A DNA stretch of 64,000 nucleotides from Castellaniella hirudinis_A (lineage in GTDB: Bacteria > Pseudomonadota > Gammaproteobacteria > Burkholderiales > Burkholderiaceae_B). The stretch is taken from positions 62,001 through 126,000 of the forward strand of contig NZ_JBLGTV010000002.1 of NCBI RefSeq assembly GCF_047468865.1. The letters are read 5' to 3'. Both the position numbers and the translations under genes were made by a program. The stretch's first letter is position 1. Each line of letters opens with the position of its first letter. The notes below the pieces were generated by a model. It was given only the letters and a program-made list of their open reading frames with translations, searched no databases and was not told where the DNA came from. Below, one piece after another: positions 25,444 to 34,027 of this stretch.

Positions 25444-27468
25444 TCACTCCCCGGATAAGGCGGCCACCGGATCCAGTCGGGCCGCGGCGCGGGCGGGCAT
25501 GAGCCCCGACACCAGGCCGGTCAGCACGGCGCAGCAAAAGGCGCCCACGATGGCGGTCAGGGAAAACACCAGATCAATGCCCGCCGCCAGCAGCAGGCCG
25601 CCCACACCCAGGCCCAGCACGACCCCGGCGGCACCGCCGCACAGGGACACCAGGGCGGCTTCAGTCAGGAACTGGCGCTGGATATCGCCCGGCCGCGCGC
25701 CCACCGCCATGCGGATGCCGATCTCGCGCGTGCGTTCGCGCACGGTCATCAGCATGACGTTCATGACGCCGATGCCGCCGACCAGCAGGGACACGGCGGC
25801 GATCAGGCCCAGCATCCAGGTCATCGTATTGCGCGACTCGGCGGCGGCCTGCAGCTTGGCGGCCGCATTGCCGATGCTGAAGCTCTCGCGGCCATGGCGT
25901 CTGCGCAGGGTATCGCGCATGGCGGCTTCGGCCGCCACGGCGTCTTGCGGCGAACGGGCCTCGACCACGGCGTACTCCGGTTCGCCAATGGTGGTGAAGA
26001 CGCGCGCCCGGCCCGTGTCGAAAGGGATAAATGCCTGGTCATCGTAGTTTTCCGATCCCGATTCCGCCCCCTTGGCGCTCATCACGCCGATCACCTCGAA
26101 AGGGGTCGAGTCGATCAGGACAAGTTGGCCAATGGGCTCGGCCACATCGGGCAGCAGCCGTTGCCGCAAGCGGCTGCCCAGCACCACGACAGGCGCCAGC
26201 TCGCGGTTTTCGGCGGCGATGTGGAAACGGCCCCGGGCGACGGGCCAGCGATGAATGGCCGGCAGGGCCGCCGTGCTGGCGACAACGTAGACGGGACGGG
26301 CATACGCGCCGTGGCGCAGCATGACCGGATTGCCGATCACCGGCATGACGCGGGCGACTTCCGGCAGGGCGGCGACCGCCGCCAAGTCGTCCAGGGTGAC
26401 GACGCCGGCCACGCCGCCCTCGGGCGCCACGCTGCCATTGACATACAAGATGGCGGCGCCCAGCGCGCCCATCTGGCGCACCACCTGCTCCTTGGCGCCC
26501 CGGCCAATGGCCAACATGACGATGACCGAGGCCACCCCCGCCACGATGCCCAACAACGTCAAGGCGGTACGCACACGATTGAGCGCCAGCGCCCGCCAGG
26601 CTGCGCGCCAGGCCTCGGCCAGAGCGGCGGCGGCCGGACGGGCGGCGGACACCCGGCCCGGGCGGCCAGCGGCCACCGGTCGCCCGGCCGCCGGCGCGGA
26701 ACCCGCCGGCCTCGGGCCGCTCGCATCGGCGCGCCCGGCAGCCGGCTCGGCGGGCGCGGCGGCCACGACGGGCGGCCCGGCGGACGCGGTATCGGCGACG
26801 ATGCGGCCATCGCGCAGTTCGACCACCCGCCGGGCGCGGGCCGCCACCTGCGGATCATGTGTGATGAGAATGAGGGTGTGGCCCTGCGCGGACAGTTCGT
26901 CGAACAGCGCCATGACCGCCGCGCCGCTGCGCGTGTCGAGGGCACCCGTGGGCTCGTCGGCCAGGATGACGCGCCCGCCGTTGACCAGCGCCCGGGCAAT
27001 CGACACGCGCTGCTGCTGGCCGCCGGATAGTTGCGCCGGCCGGTGCGCCAGGCGCTCGCCCAGGCCCAAACGCCACAGCAGCGCGGCGGCCCGCCGCGCG
27101 CGGCCAGCCCGATCTTCCCCCGCGTAGAGGGCCGGCAGGGCGACGTTTTCCTGCGCGCTGTCGGTGGGGATCAGATGATAGCCCTGGAAGACGAAGCCAA
27201 AGGCCTCGCGGCGCAAGCCGGCCCGTTCATCCGCGGACAGCGCCGCGACATCCCGGCCTTCGAAGTGGTACGCGCCGCAATCGGGCTGGTCGAGACAGCC
27301 CAGAATATGCATCAGTGTGGACTTGCCGGAGCCCGATGCGCCCACGATGGCGACGTACTCCCCCGCCTGGATGGCGAGAGACACGTCATGCAAGACCCGG
27401 GTGGCGGGCGCGCCGTCGGTGCCGCCATAAGCCCGGCCTATCCCTTCCAGGCGGATCAAGGCGCTCAC
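25444..27468 (-). CDS. macB: MacB-type ABC transporter, fused ATPase/permease
   Basis: The 674-residue protein begins with an ATPase domain (Walker A GASGSGKST, signature LSGGQQQRVSIARAL, Walker B VILADEPTGALD, ITHDPQV), followed by an Ala/Pro-rich linker (about 225-285), a first membrane helix (LTLLGIVAGVASVIVMLAIGRGA), a large periplasmic domain and three C-terminal helices including TVRERTREIGIRMAVGA and GALSG-like ending. MacB works as a mechanotransmission pump with MacA and an outer-membrane TolC-like channel. Within a siderophore locus, and with no EntS-like exporter nearby, it is a good candidate for siderophore export, as for the related PvdRT. No TolC-like gene is in the window. Confidence 0.92.
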   Translation of the reverse strand: MSALIRLEGIGRAYGGTDGAPATRVLHDVSLAIQAGEYVAIVGASGSGKSTLMHILGCLDQPDCGAYHFEGRDVAALSADERAGLRREAFGFVFQGYHLIPTDSAQENVALPALYAGEDRAGRARRAAALLWRLGLGERLAHRPAQLSGGQQQRVSIARALVNGGRVILADEPTGALDTRSGAAVMALFDELSAQGHTLILITHDPQVAARARRVVELRDGRIVADTASAGPPVVAAAPAEPAAGRADASGPRPAGSAPAAGRPVAAGRPGRVSAARPAAAALAEAWRAAWRALALNRVRTALTLLGIVAGVASVIVMLAIGRGAKEQVVRQMGALGAAILYVNGSVAPEGGVAGVVTLDDLAAVAALPEVARVMPVIGNPVMLRHGAYARPVYVVASTAALPAIHRWPVARGRFHIAAENRELAPVVVLGSRLRQRLLPDVAEPIGQLVLIDSTPFEVIGVMSAKGAESGSENYDDQAFIPFDTGRARVFTTIGEPEYAVVEARSPQDAVAAEAAMRDTLRRRHGRESFSIGNAAAKLQAAAESRNTMTWMLGLIAAVSLLVGGIGVMNVMLMTVRERTREIGIRMAVGARPGDIQRQFLTEAALVSLCGGAAGVVLGLGVGGLLLAAGIDLVFSLTAIVGAFCCAVLTGLVSGLMPARAAARLDPVAALSGE

Positions 27469-28709
27469 AGCACGAAGCGCGGCATGCCGCCCTCGGGGGC
27501 CGGATCGCCCAGGATCAGGTGCTCGCCCTCGGCCAGGCCGTCCAGGACTTCAGCGGCCCGGCGGTCGCGTGCGCCGATGCGGATCACGCGCTGGACGGCA
27601 CGGCCGTCTTCCAGCACCCGAACCCGGTAGGTGCGGCCAGCCTCGGCATCCGATTCCAGGCCGGCCCCCGCGTCATCGGCCGCAGGCTGCAACGCCACCA
27701 AGGGCACCAGCACGGCATCTTCGACATGGCGCGTGACGAAGGCCACTTGCGCGCTCATCCGGGGCAACAAGGCGCGATCCACATTGGCGACGTCGAACAA
27801 AACGGTATAGAACACGGCCTTGGCCCCCCCGGCGGCCTGCGCGCCGCCCGCGTCCGGCGATTCCGCCGCCTCGGCCTGCGGCATGGGCAGCACCTGGCGC
27901 ACCGTGCCGCGCCACTGGCGTCCGTCCTGGGCCAGGGTCGTGAACACGGTCGCCATGCCGACGCGCAGGTGCGGGATATCGGCCTCCGACACCTGGGTCC
28001 AGACGGTCATGGTGGACAAATCGGCGATCCGCAGCAGCGTCGGCGTCTGGTAGGCCGCGTTCAGGGTCTGGCCGGGCCGGGCGTCCAGCGACACCACGGT
28101 GCCGGCAATCGGCGCATAGATCCGGCTATAGCCCAGCAGCGCCTCGTCGCCTTGCAGCGTCGCCCGGGTGCGGCGGATATCGGCCTGGATACGCCGGACG
28201 GCCGCTTCGGCGGCCAACCGGCTGGCATGCGCCGCATCCGCCTGCTGGGCCGGCGTGGCCCCCGCCCGCAGCAGACGCTGGTGGCGGCCGGCATCCGCCC
28301 GCGCCAGGACGGCGGCGGCCCGCGCCTCGTCCAGCTGGGCGCGCAGGGCATCCAGCGAGGCGCGCCCCGCCGCCACGGTCGCCTGCTGCACGGCGGCGTC
28401 GATTTCCACCAGCAACTGCCCCGGCACGACCGTATCGCCCGCCTGGACGTGCAGATGCTGGATCTGGCCGGACACCTGCGCGCCCACATCCACATAGCGT
28501 CGGGGGCGCAGCGTGCCCAGCGCATGGACGGTGGCGCGCACCGGGCCGCGCTCGACCCGCGCCACTTCGTAGGCGGGCGCTTCCGGCCGGACAGCGGCCC
28601 AAACAGCCGCCGCGCCCGCCATCAGGATCAGCATGAGCCAGGCCCCCCGCCAGCCCAACCAAGGCCGGCGGGCGACGCGATCCGCCCGCCCGTCGCCGGA
28701 CACCGCCAT
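27465..28709 (-). CDS. macA: MacA-type periplasmic adaptor (membrane-fusion protein)
   Basis: The 414-residue protein has a single N-terminal membrane helix (AWLMLILMAGAAAVWAAV), a lipoyl/barrel-sandwich segment (VDVGAQVSGQIQHLHVQAGDTVVPGQLLVEID), a long alpha-helical hairpin (about 120-200) and the second lipoyl half (IYAPIAGTVVSLDARPGQTLNAAYQTPTLLRIADLSTMTV), then beta-barrel and membrane-proximal domains. The start is set at the ATG (MAVSGDG) 13 bases after the upstream lipoprotein gene. It overlaps macB by 4 bases, forming a MacAB pair that bridges the periplasm. Confidence 0.92.
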   Translation of the reverse strand: MAVSGDGRADRVARRPWLGWRGAWLMLILMAGAAAVWAAVRPEAPAYEVARVERGPVRATVHALGTLRPRRYVDVGAQVSGQIQHLHVQAGDTVVPGQLLVEIDAAVQQATVAAGRASLDALRAQLDEARAAAVLARADAGRHQRLLRAGATPAQQADAAHASRLAAEAAVRRIQADIRRTRATLQGDEALLGYSRIYAPIAGTVVSLDARPGQTLNAAYQTPTLLRIADLSTMTVWTQVSEADIPHLRVGMATVFTTLAQDGRQWRGTVRQVLPMPQAEAAESPDAGGAQAAGGAKAVFYTVLFDVANVDRALLPRMSAQVAFVTRHVEDAVLVPLVALQPAADDAGAGLESDAEAGRTYRVRVLEDGRAVQRVIRIGARDRRAAEVLDGLAEGEHLILGDPAPEGGMPRFVL

Positions 28710-28722
28710 GCGCACGGTCGCC

Positions 28723-29883
28723 TTACCCGCGCAGGTCGATGCGCACGACGCTTTCCATTCTGTCGCTTCGATAGGCGGGATGCTTGTCGTCGTGCGGGCC
28801 TTTGACCGTGGCGTACAGAATCTGGCCATCCGCCGACAGCGCCAGGCTGTTGGGATGGGCCGGCAAGTCATGGCGGGCCTTGACGGCATAGGTGGTGCCG
28901 TCGATCACCGTGATCGCGCCGGTGCCCTGGGGATGAGCGCGCGAAGCCCCCCGGTTGCTCAGGTAGATTTCGTCGCGCACCGGGTTATACAGCACATCCA
29001 GCGCGCTTTCACCCACGGCAACCGCAGCCAGCACACGGCCCGTCGCGGTGTCGAAGACGACCAGGCGGCCGCTGTTGGCATCGGCGCCGAACAGGCGCGC
29101 CCCCCGGTCGTCCAGCGCGACATTCACCAGGAAGGGTTCGGCGCCGTCCAGCGTGAAGCGCCGCAGCACCCGGCCGCTGTCCGGGTCGATGACCGTCACG
29201 CCATAATCGCCGCCCTGGCCGATGTACAGACGGTTCGCCGCCGCATCGTAGGCCGCGCCGGCCGGCCATTTGCGCAGATCGGACACCGTGTGCAGGACGG
29301 CGCCGCGCTTCAAGTCCACGATCCAGACCTTGCCCGCCGAGTCGGGGTTGGTGACGAACATGCGGCCGCCCGCTTCATCCAAGGCAATCTGGCGGACGTG
29401 CTCGAAGCCGCCTTTGGCGGTGGCCTGGCCCAATCGATAATCGACCGACTGCGCCGCCCGCAAATCAATGGCCTGGACAATGCCATTCAAGGTGTTGCCC
29501 ACGTACAGCGTGTCCGCGGCGGCATCATAGGCCAGCCCATAGGGCTTGCGCCGGGTCTGGATGACGGCCTTGGTTTCCAGGGTATCCGGGTCCAGGCGGT
29601 AGATTGCGCCGCCTTCATCGGCCTTGAAACTGCCCCCGGCGGAAGCCACAAGCACATCGCCCCCGGCCACCACCAGTTCATAGAGTCCGGGAGCCAGATC
29701 GCGGCGCAGCACGGCCTGGCGCGCCGGGGCGTCGGCAACGGCTTCCGGGGCCGGCCCGGCCTGGCTGGACAAGCCGCCCCGCGCGGCGCAGGCTGTCAGT
29801 GCGGCGCACAGCGCCAGCACGCCCAGACGCATCGGCGCGCGTCCGCGCGGCGGGCAAGAAAAACGGAGAGATCGTATTGGCAT
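28723..29883 (-). CDS. YncE-like beta-propeller lipoprotein
   Basis: The 386-residue protein has a lipoprotein signal (LGVLALCAALTAC, lipobox LTAC) and about seven YVTN/NHL-like blades, for example PYGLAYDAAADTLYVGNTLNGIVQAIDL and NSLALSADGQILYATVKG. E. coli YncE, a Fur-regulated propeller beside a TonB receptor gene, is the closest known type; its role is unclear. Here the gene sits directly after a TonB receptor and before macAB, and a paralogue occurs in the biosynthetic operon. The start at 29883 is preferred because AAGGA precedes it. A periplasmic partner of the receptor or exporter is plausible but unproven. Confidence 0.82.
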   Translation of the reverse strand: MPIRSLRFSCPPRGRAPMRLGVLALCAALTACAARGGLSSQAGPAPEAVADAPARQAVLRRDLAPGLYELVVAGGDVLVASAGGSFKADEGGAIYRLDPDTLETKAVIQTRRKPYGLAYDAAADTLYVGNTLNGIVQAIDLRAAQSVDYRLGQATAKGGFEHVRQIALDEAGGRMFVTNPDSAGKVWIVDLKRGAVLHTVSDLRKWPAGAAYDAAANRLYIGQGGDYGVTVIDPDSGRVLRRFTLDGAEPFLVNVALDDRGARLFGADANSGRLVVFDTATGRVLAAVAVGESALDVLYNPVRDEIYLSNRGASRAHPQGTGAITVIDGTTYAVKARHDLPAHPNSLALSADGQILYATVKGPHDDKHPAYRSDRMESVVRIDLRG

Positions 29884-29925
29884 GAAGCGAATTCCTTTCA
29901 TGAAACAGAGGGGCGGCCTCGGGCC

Positions 29926-32367
29926 TTAGAAACGCAGATCCAGGCCCAGCCGGAACGAACGCGGCGCGCCGTAATAGGTCGAGCCCGGATCGGGGTGATA
30001 GTATTTGTCGAAGACGTTGTAGACGTTCAGGCGGGCCGAGACACTCCGGCTGACCTGGTAGCGCGCCATCAGATCCACCACGGCGTAAGCATCCTGTTCA
30101 AGGGTGCGCTGGGCGCCCAGGGGATCCGTGCGCTCGGTATAGGCCCTGTTCTGCCAGCGCACGCCGCCGCCCACGGTCAAGCCCTGGCCAATGCCGGGCC
30201 AGCGGTAGCTGGTAAACAGCTTGAAGGTGTTCTGGGGCACATTGGTGTTCAAGACCGCCCCGTTCCGATCCTGCGACAAGGCCCGGGTAAAGCCGGCCGC
30301 CATCTGCCAGTTCGGCAGCACTTCGCCCGAGACTTCCAGGTCGATCCCCCGGGTGGTCGTCCCGGACACCGCCGTATAGGCCTGGCCGCCATTGGGTGTC
30401 TTCACACCCGGCAGAACCACGGCGAAGTTGTCCTGCTGGGCGCGAAACAGGGCCGCCGAGACATTCAGCCCGCCATCCAGCAGCTCGCCCTTGGCGCCCA
30501 GCTCATAGCTGCGGCCCAGCAGCGGTTCCAGATAGTTGCCGTCGGGATCCTGGTTGTTCTGCGGCTTGAAGATATCCGTATAGCTGGCATAGACGGACCA
30601 CTCGTCGCTCAGGTCATAGACGAGGCCGACGTAAGGCGTGAGTTTGTCGGATTCATGGCGATCCAGGTGCGTGCTGCGGCCATCGTCGTATTCGGTATCC
30701 TTGATGTTTTCCCAGCTGGTGATGCGCGCGCCGACGATCAGCGACAGGCGGTCGGTGGGTTTGAAGCGCGCGGTCGCGTAGGCGCTGGTCAGGTTTTCCT
30801 GGTTGTCGATGTCGCCCACGGCGGGATTGAAGGGCTCGGCGGGGGTGCGGCCGTCCCAGGTATAAATATCCGCCAGGGTTGGCGCGAACCACCCCGCGCC
30901 ATCGGGCGATTGGTAAGGCGATGGCTTGTCGCGGGTGCGGGACACGGTGGCGCCGACCACCAGCTCATGCTCGCGCCCCAGCAGCGTAAAGGGGCCTGTG
31001 GCATAAACGTCCAGGGCGTTTTGTTCCGGCTTGCCCGCCCAGCGGCCGGTGTACAGGATCGCCCCGGCGCCCGTGGCCCGGTCGACGCTGCCGCCCACGG
31101 CATAGCCCAGCACCTCGTCATAGCGGTAAGTGCTGTGCTCCAGTGTGCCCTTGATCTTCCAGCCACTGTCGAAGCGATGTTCCAGCGCGGCGAACCACGT
31201 CTGGTTGTGGCGCCGGGAATAGGCCCACTGGGCGGCCGAAGACTTGGCGCGATCCCAGTCCGTCAGCCCGCCGTCTTTGTAAAACAGGGGCAGGCCGCCG
31301 CGCGCATGGCCGGTGGCATCCTGGTTTTGATACAGAAAGCCCAGGGTGGCCAGGGTGTCGGGGCCCAGATCGGCTTCGACGATGCCATACAAAGTCTTGC
31401 CGCGCTCCTCCAGCCGCTCCAGGTGCGAACCATTCTTCTGCCAGGCCGCCACCAGCCGGCCGCGCACCGTGCCCGCCGCGTTCAAGGGCGTGGAGACATC
31501 CGCCTCGGTTCGGTACAAATCCCAGAAACCCGTATCGACGCTGGCATTGGCCTGGAATTCCCGCGTCGGCCGTTTGCGGATCAGGTTGATGGTGGCGCCG
31601 GGCGCCCCGACGCCGCTCATCAGGCCGTTGGCCCCGCGGATCACCTCGACGCGGTCGTAGGGGGCCATGTCGGCCGTCTGGAAAATCCCGTTGTAGCCGC
31701 TGTTGACCAGGTTGACCCCGTCGATCTGGTAGTTTTCCACCCGGAATCCGCGCGCATAGACCGGGCTGGTGTCCGACCCCCGATTGCCCGAGGCGGGCAT
31801 CACCAGGCCCGGCGTGTTGTCCACCACGTCCGCCAGCTGGGTCATGCCCTGGTCATCCATGCGCTGGCGCGTGATCACGCTGACCGACTGCGGTGTCTCG
31901 CGGATCGACAGGTTCAGGCGGGTGGAGGTATTGCTGGCCTGCGCGGCATACGACCCCGACCCCTCCGTGACGGGATTCAGCACGCCGCGCACGACCACCG
32001 GCTGCAGAACCTGCGCATCGCCGGCGGCGGCTTCCCCCTGGCGCACGATGGTGTAGCGGTTGGGCCCGGTCATGCGAGCCTCCAGGCCCGAACCCCGCAG
32101 CAGGCGATCCAGGGCCTGCGGCACAGAATAATCCCCTTGCAGCGCGGGCGCGCGCCGCGCCTCGGCCAAGGCCGTGGGAAACACCACCTGCATGCCGGTG
32201 CGGGCGGCCAGGGCATTCAGCGCCTGATCCAGCGCCTGGGCGGGCTGATCCAGGCGCAGCACGGTGGCCTGCGCCCAGGCGCCGGCCATCCCCGCCAGCC
32301 CGCCGGCGATCAGCGCGGCAGCGCATACGGCCATGGCCCCGCGTCGGGGCCTCCTGGGGGTCTTCAT
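29926..32367 (-). CDS. TonB-dependent siderophore receptor with N-terminal STN signalling domain (FpvA-like)
   Basis: The 813-residue precursor has a signal peptide (about residues 1-34), an STN domain (LDQALNALAARTGMQVVFP to NRYTIVRQ, about 40-110) that contacts an anti-sigma factor, a plug domain (SIRETPQSVSVITRQRMDDQGMTQLADVV, YARGFRVENYQIDGVNL) and a barrel ending in RLGLDLRF. The plug belongs to the FpvA/ferrichrome-type receptor group rather than FepA. With the fecR- and fecI-like genes immediately upstream it forms a cell-surface signalling set. The ligand cannot be read from sequence. The ATG at 32367 has GGGAG 8 bases before it; an in-frame GTG lies three codons upstream. Confidence 0.92.
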   Translation of the reverse strand: MKTPRRPRRGAMAVCAAALIAGGLAGMAGAWAQATVLRLDQPAQALDQALNALAARTGMQVVFPTALAEARRAPALQGDYSVPQALDRLLRGSGLEARMTGPNRYTIVRQGEAAAGDAQVLQPVVVRGVLNPVTEGSGSYAAQASNTSTRLNLSIRETPQSVSVITRQRMDDQGMTQLADVVDNTPGLVMPASGNRGSDTSPVYARGFRVENYQIDGVNLVNSGYNGIFQTADMAPYDRVEVIRGANGLMSGVGAPGATINLIRKRPTREFQANASVDTGFWDLYRTEADVSTPLNAAGTVRGRLVAAWQKNGSHLERLEERGKTLYGIVEADLGPDTLATLGFLYQNQDATGHARGGLPLFYKDGGLTDWDRAKSSAAQWAYSRRHNQTWFAALEHRFDSGWKIKGTLEHSTYRYDEVLGYAVGGSVDRATGAGAILYTGRWAGKPEQNALDVYATGPFTLLGREHELVVGATVSRTRDKPSPYQSPDGAGWFAPTLADIYTWDGRTPAEPFNPAVGDIDNQENLTSAYATARFKPTDRLSLIVGARITSWENIKDTEYDDGRSTHLDRHESDKLTPYVGLVYDLSDEWSVYASYTDIFKPQNNQDPDGNYLEPLLGRSYELGAKGELLDGGLNVSAALFRAQQDNFAVVLPGVKTPNGGQAYTAVSGTTTRGIDLEVSGEVLPNWQMAAGFTRALSQDRNGAVLNTNVPQNTFKLFTSYRWPGIGQGLTVGGGVRWQNRAYTERTDPLGAQRTLEQDAYAVVDLMARYQVSRSVSARLNVYNVFDKYYHPDPGSTYYGAPRSFRLGLDLRF

Positions 32368-32387
32368 TGTCTTCACTCCCTGAAATC

Positions 32388-32406
32388 AATAATGAGATTG
32401 ATAATT
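32388..32406 (-). promoter_or_regulatory. Putative Fur box upstream of the STN-type TonB receptor
   Basis: Three adjacent hexamers AATAAT, GAGATT and GATAAT (32388-32405) resemble the repeated GATAAT units of a Fur box; 13 of 19 positions match the classical consensus by hand count. It lies 20 bases before the receptor's start, in the gap after fecR, so the receptor probably has its own iron-regulated promoter in addition to FecI-type activation. Confidence 0.6.
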
Positions 32407-32458
32407 GGTCTGATCAGATCAAAGACGTTTGCCGCACGTCCACAAGGCAATGAAGTTA

Positions 32459-33340
32459 CTATTTTTTACTATTTAATCGGGGCGACACCCAGACCGCGCC
32501 ATCCGGCCGGCGCTCGATCCGCAGCGGCATCATCAAAGGCAGACTGTCAATCAGGGATTCGACATCCCGGATGCGGTAATCGCCGGACAGCCGCCACGCG
32601 GCGGCATCGGGCGGCTGATCGCCTGTCCAGACGACGGCGGCGGCGCGGTAATGATCCAGCACAGCCAGCACCTCGGCCAACGGCGTGCCGTCGAAACGCA
32701 GGCGGCCTTCGCGCCAGGCTGTCTCGCGCTCCAGCGCGGGGACGCTGGCCGGCATTCGGCGCAGGGTGTCGGCATCCACGGCCTGGCCGGCATCCAGCAC
32801 CGCCCGTCCGGCGGGGCTGGACACTTCGACCCGCCCTTCCAGCACGGCCACCTGGGCGCCCGCCCCCGCCCGCCGGACCCGGAAGGTGGTGCCGATATCG
32901 CGGATCACGGCATCGCCCGCCATCACCCGCAGCGGCCGCCAGTTCGGCGCCACCGTCAAGACCGCCTGGCCCGCGTCCAGGCGCAGATCGCGGGTGCGCA
33001 GCCGACGCTGCAGCGTCAAGACCGACCGGCTGTCCAAGGCGATCACCGTGCCGTCCCGGGCAGTCCAGGCCCGGGGGGCGCCCGCCGCCACCGAGACCGT
33101 GCGTTCCCGCAGCACCGGATTCCAGACCCAAAGCCCGGCGCACAGCGCCACGCACGCGGCGGCGACCCCCTGGCGGCGGCGCAACCGCCGCTGGGCCGAT
33201 TGCGCCTTGGCCTCGCGCAGGACATCCTCGCGCGACGGCAGGCGGGCCCGCAGCACGTCCTCGTAGGGCATGAAGGGATCGGCGGCCGGGCGGCGGCGCG
33301 CCCGGCGGGCGTCCGCCGACGATTCTGGCGGCCGGGACAT
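32459..33340 (-). CDS. FecR-family anti-sigma factor / transmembrane signal transducer
   Basis: The 293-residue protein has a short cytoplasmic N-terminus (about 60 residues, Arg-rich), one membrane helix (VAAACVALCAGLWVWNPVL) and a periplasmic FecR domain (RTVSVAAGAPRAWTARDGTVIALDSRSVLTL, VMAGDAVIRDIGTTFRVRR, VLEGRVEVSSPAGRAVLDAGQAV). The C-terminal end has an STN-like fold that docks with the receptor. The N-terminal part lacks the usual Trp-containing DUF4880 sequence. Its ATG shares one base with the stop of the sigma factor gene (TGATG), so the two are coupled. It should relay receptor occupancy to the sigma factor. Confidence 0.88.
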   Translation of the reverse strand: MSRPPESSADARRARRRPAADPFMPYEDVLRARLPSREDVLREAKAQSAQRRLRRRQGVAAACVALCAGLWVWNPVLRERTVSVAAGAPRAWTARDGTVIALDSRSVLTLQRRLRTRDLRLDAGQAVLTVAPNWRPLRVMAGDAVIRDIGTTFRVRRAGAGAQVAVLEGRVEVSSPAGRAVLDAGQAVDADTLRRMPASVPALERETAWREGRLRFDGTPLAEVLAVLDHYRAAAVVWTGDQPPDAAAWRLSGDYRIRDVESLIDSLPLMMPLRIERRPDGAVWVSPRLNSKK

Positions 33341-33939
33341 CAGGCGTCCCGCGACCCGCAGCGCAGCGGCACGCCGACAACGGAGTCGGGACTTGCCGTC
33401 CAGCCGCCGCGCACCGGGCCGGCGGCCTGCGCGGGCGTCCAGCGCGCCTGGATCAGCCGCAAGGCCTGCGCCTGGTGCTTGGCAACGACGCTGCAGGATA
33501 GATCCAGTTCACGGGCAATCGCCGCCAACGGCATGTCATAGAGGCGATGCAGAATGAATACCTGCCGCGCCCGGTCGGGCAGGCGGCAGATGATATCGGC
33601 CAGGTCGTCCACGGTTTCCAGCCCGCGCAAATAAGCGGCCGCGTCTTCGTGGCAAACCTGGGGCGCGCCGCCCGCCAGGGTTTCGGCCAATCGCCCGCGC
33701 GCCGCGTCGCCGCGCCGGTGGTCGATCGCGCGGTTGCGCAGCATCCGGTGCAAAAAAGCCAGTGGCTGGCGCACGCCGGCGGGCTCCGGCCGATTCAGCA
33801 GATCGACGCAGACCTCGTGCACGACATCACGCGCCAGGTCGGCATCGCCGAAGCGATGTCCGACATAGCGAACCAGATCATCATAATGACGAATCAGGCT
33901 GGCAAGCAGGCCGCCTGATCCCGGCCGGTTGGGTTCCAT
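33340..33939 (-). CDS. ECF sigma factor, FecI type
   Basis: The 199-residue protein has sigma region 2 (LIRHYDDLVRYVGHRFGDADLARDVVHEVCVDLL, then LAFLHRMLRNRAIDHRR) and region 4 (ICRLPDRARQVFILHRLYDMPLAAIARELDLSCSVVAKHQAQAL). The wording matches iron-starvation FecI-group factors, which direct RNA polymerase to the cognate receptor promoter when the siderophore is bound outside. Region 4 is followed by a tail of about 40 residues, longer than usual. Translationally coupled to the FecR gene. A Fur-like site lies about 43 bases upstream. Confidence 0.9.
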   Translation of the reverse strand: MEPNRPGSGGLLASLIRHYDDLVRYVGHRFGDADLARDVVHEVCVDLLNRPEPAGVRQPLAFLHRMLRNRAIDHRRGDAARGRLAETLAGGAPQVCHEDAAAYLRGLETVDDLADIICRLPDRARQVFILHRLYDMPLAAIARELDLSCSVVAKHQAQALRLIQARWTPAQAAGPVRGGWTASPDSVVGVPLRCGSRDA

Positions 33940-33981
33940 GAAATACGGGAAAACAGGTATCCGGCGGTAGATCGCCGGATA

Positions 33982-34000
33982 AATAATGAGAATGAGAATA
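33982..34000 (-). promoter_or_regulatory. Putative Fur box upstream of the FecI-type sigma gene
   Basis: AATAATGAGAATGAGAATA consists of three Fur-type hexamer-like units and matches the classical 19-mer at 13 positions by hand count. It lies between the end of the esterase gene and the start of the sigma gene, both minus-strand, in an AT-rich pocket of an otherwise GC-rich region. Confidence 0.6.
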
Positions 34001-34027
34001 AATCTTGATTGAAGAATATAGCATTGA

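Noticed and set aside
29926..32367. Assignment of the STN-type receptor as the pyoverdine receptor FpvA
   Set aside because: Domain layout is FpvA-like, but the ligand cannot be inferred and no pyoverdine genes are present, so only the class is reported.
28633..33273. A 1546-codon open frame on the plus strand opposite macA, the lipoprotein, the receptor and fecR
   Set aside because: It runs antisense to several genes with clear domains, has low-complexity Arg/Gly/Ala/His-rich sequence and no family motif. Long antisense frames are expected at this GC content.
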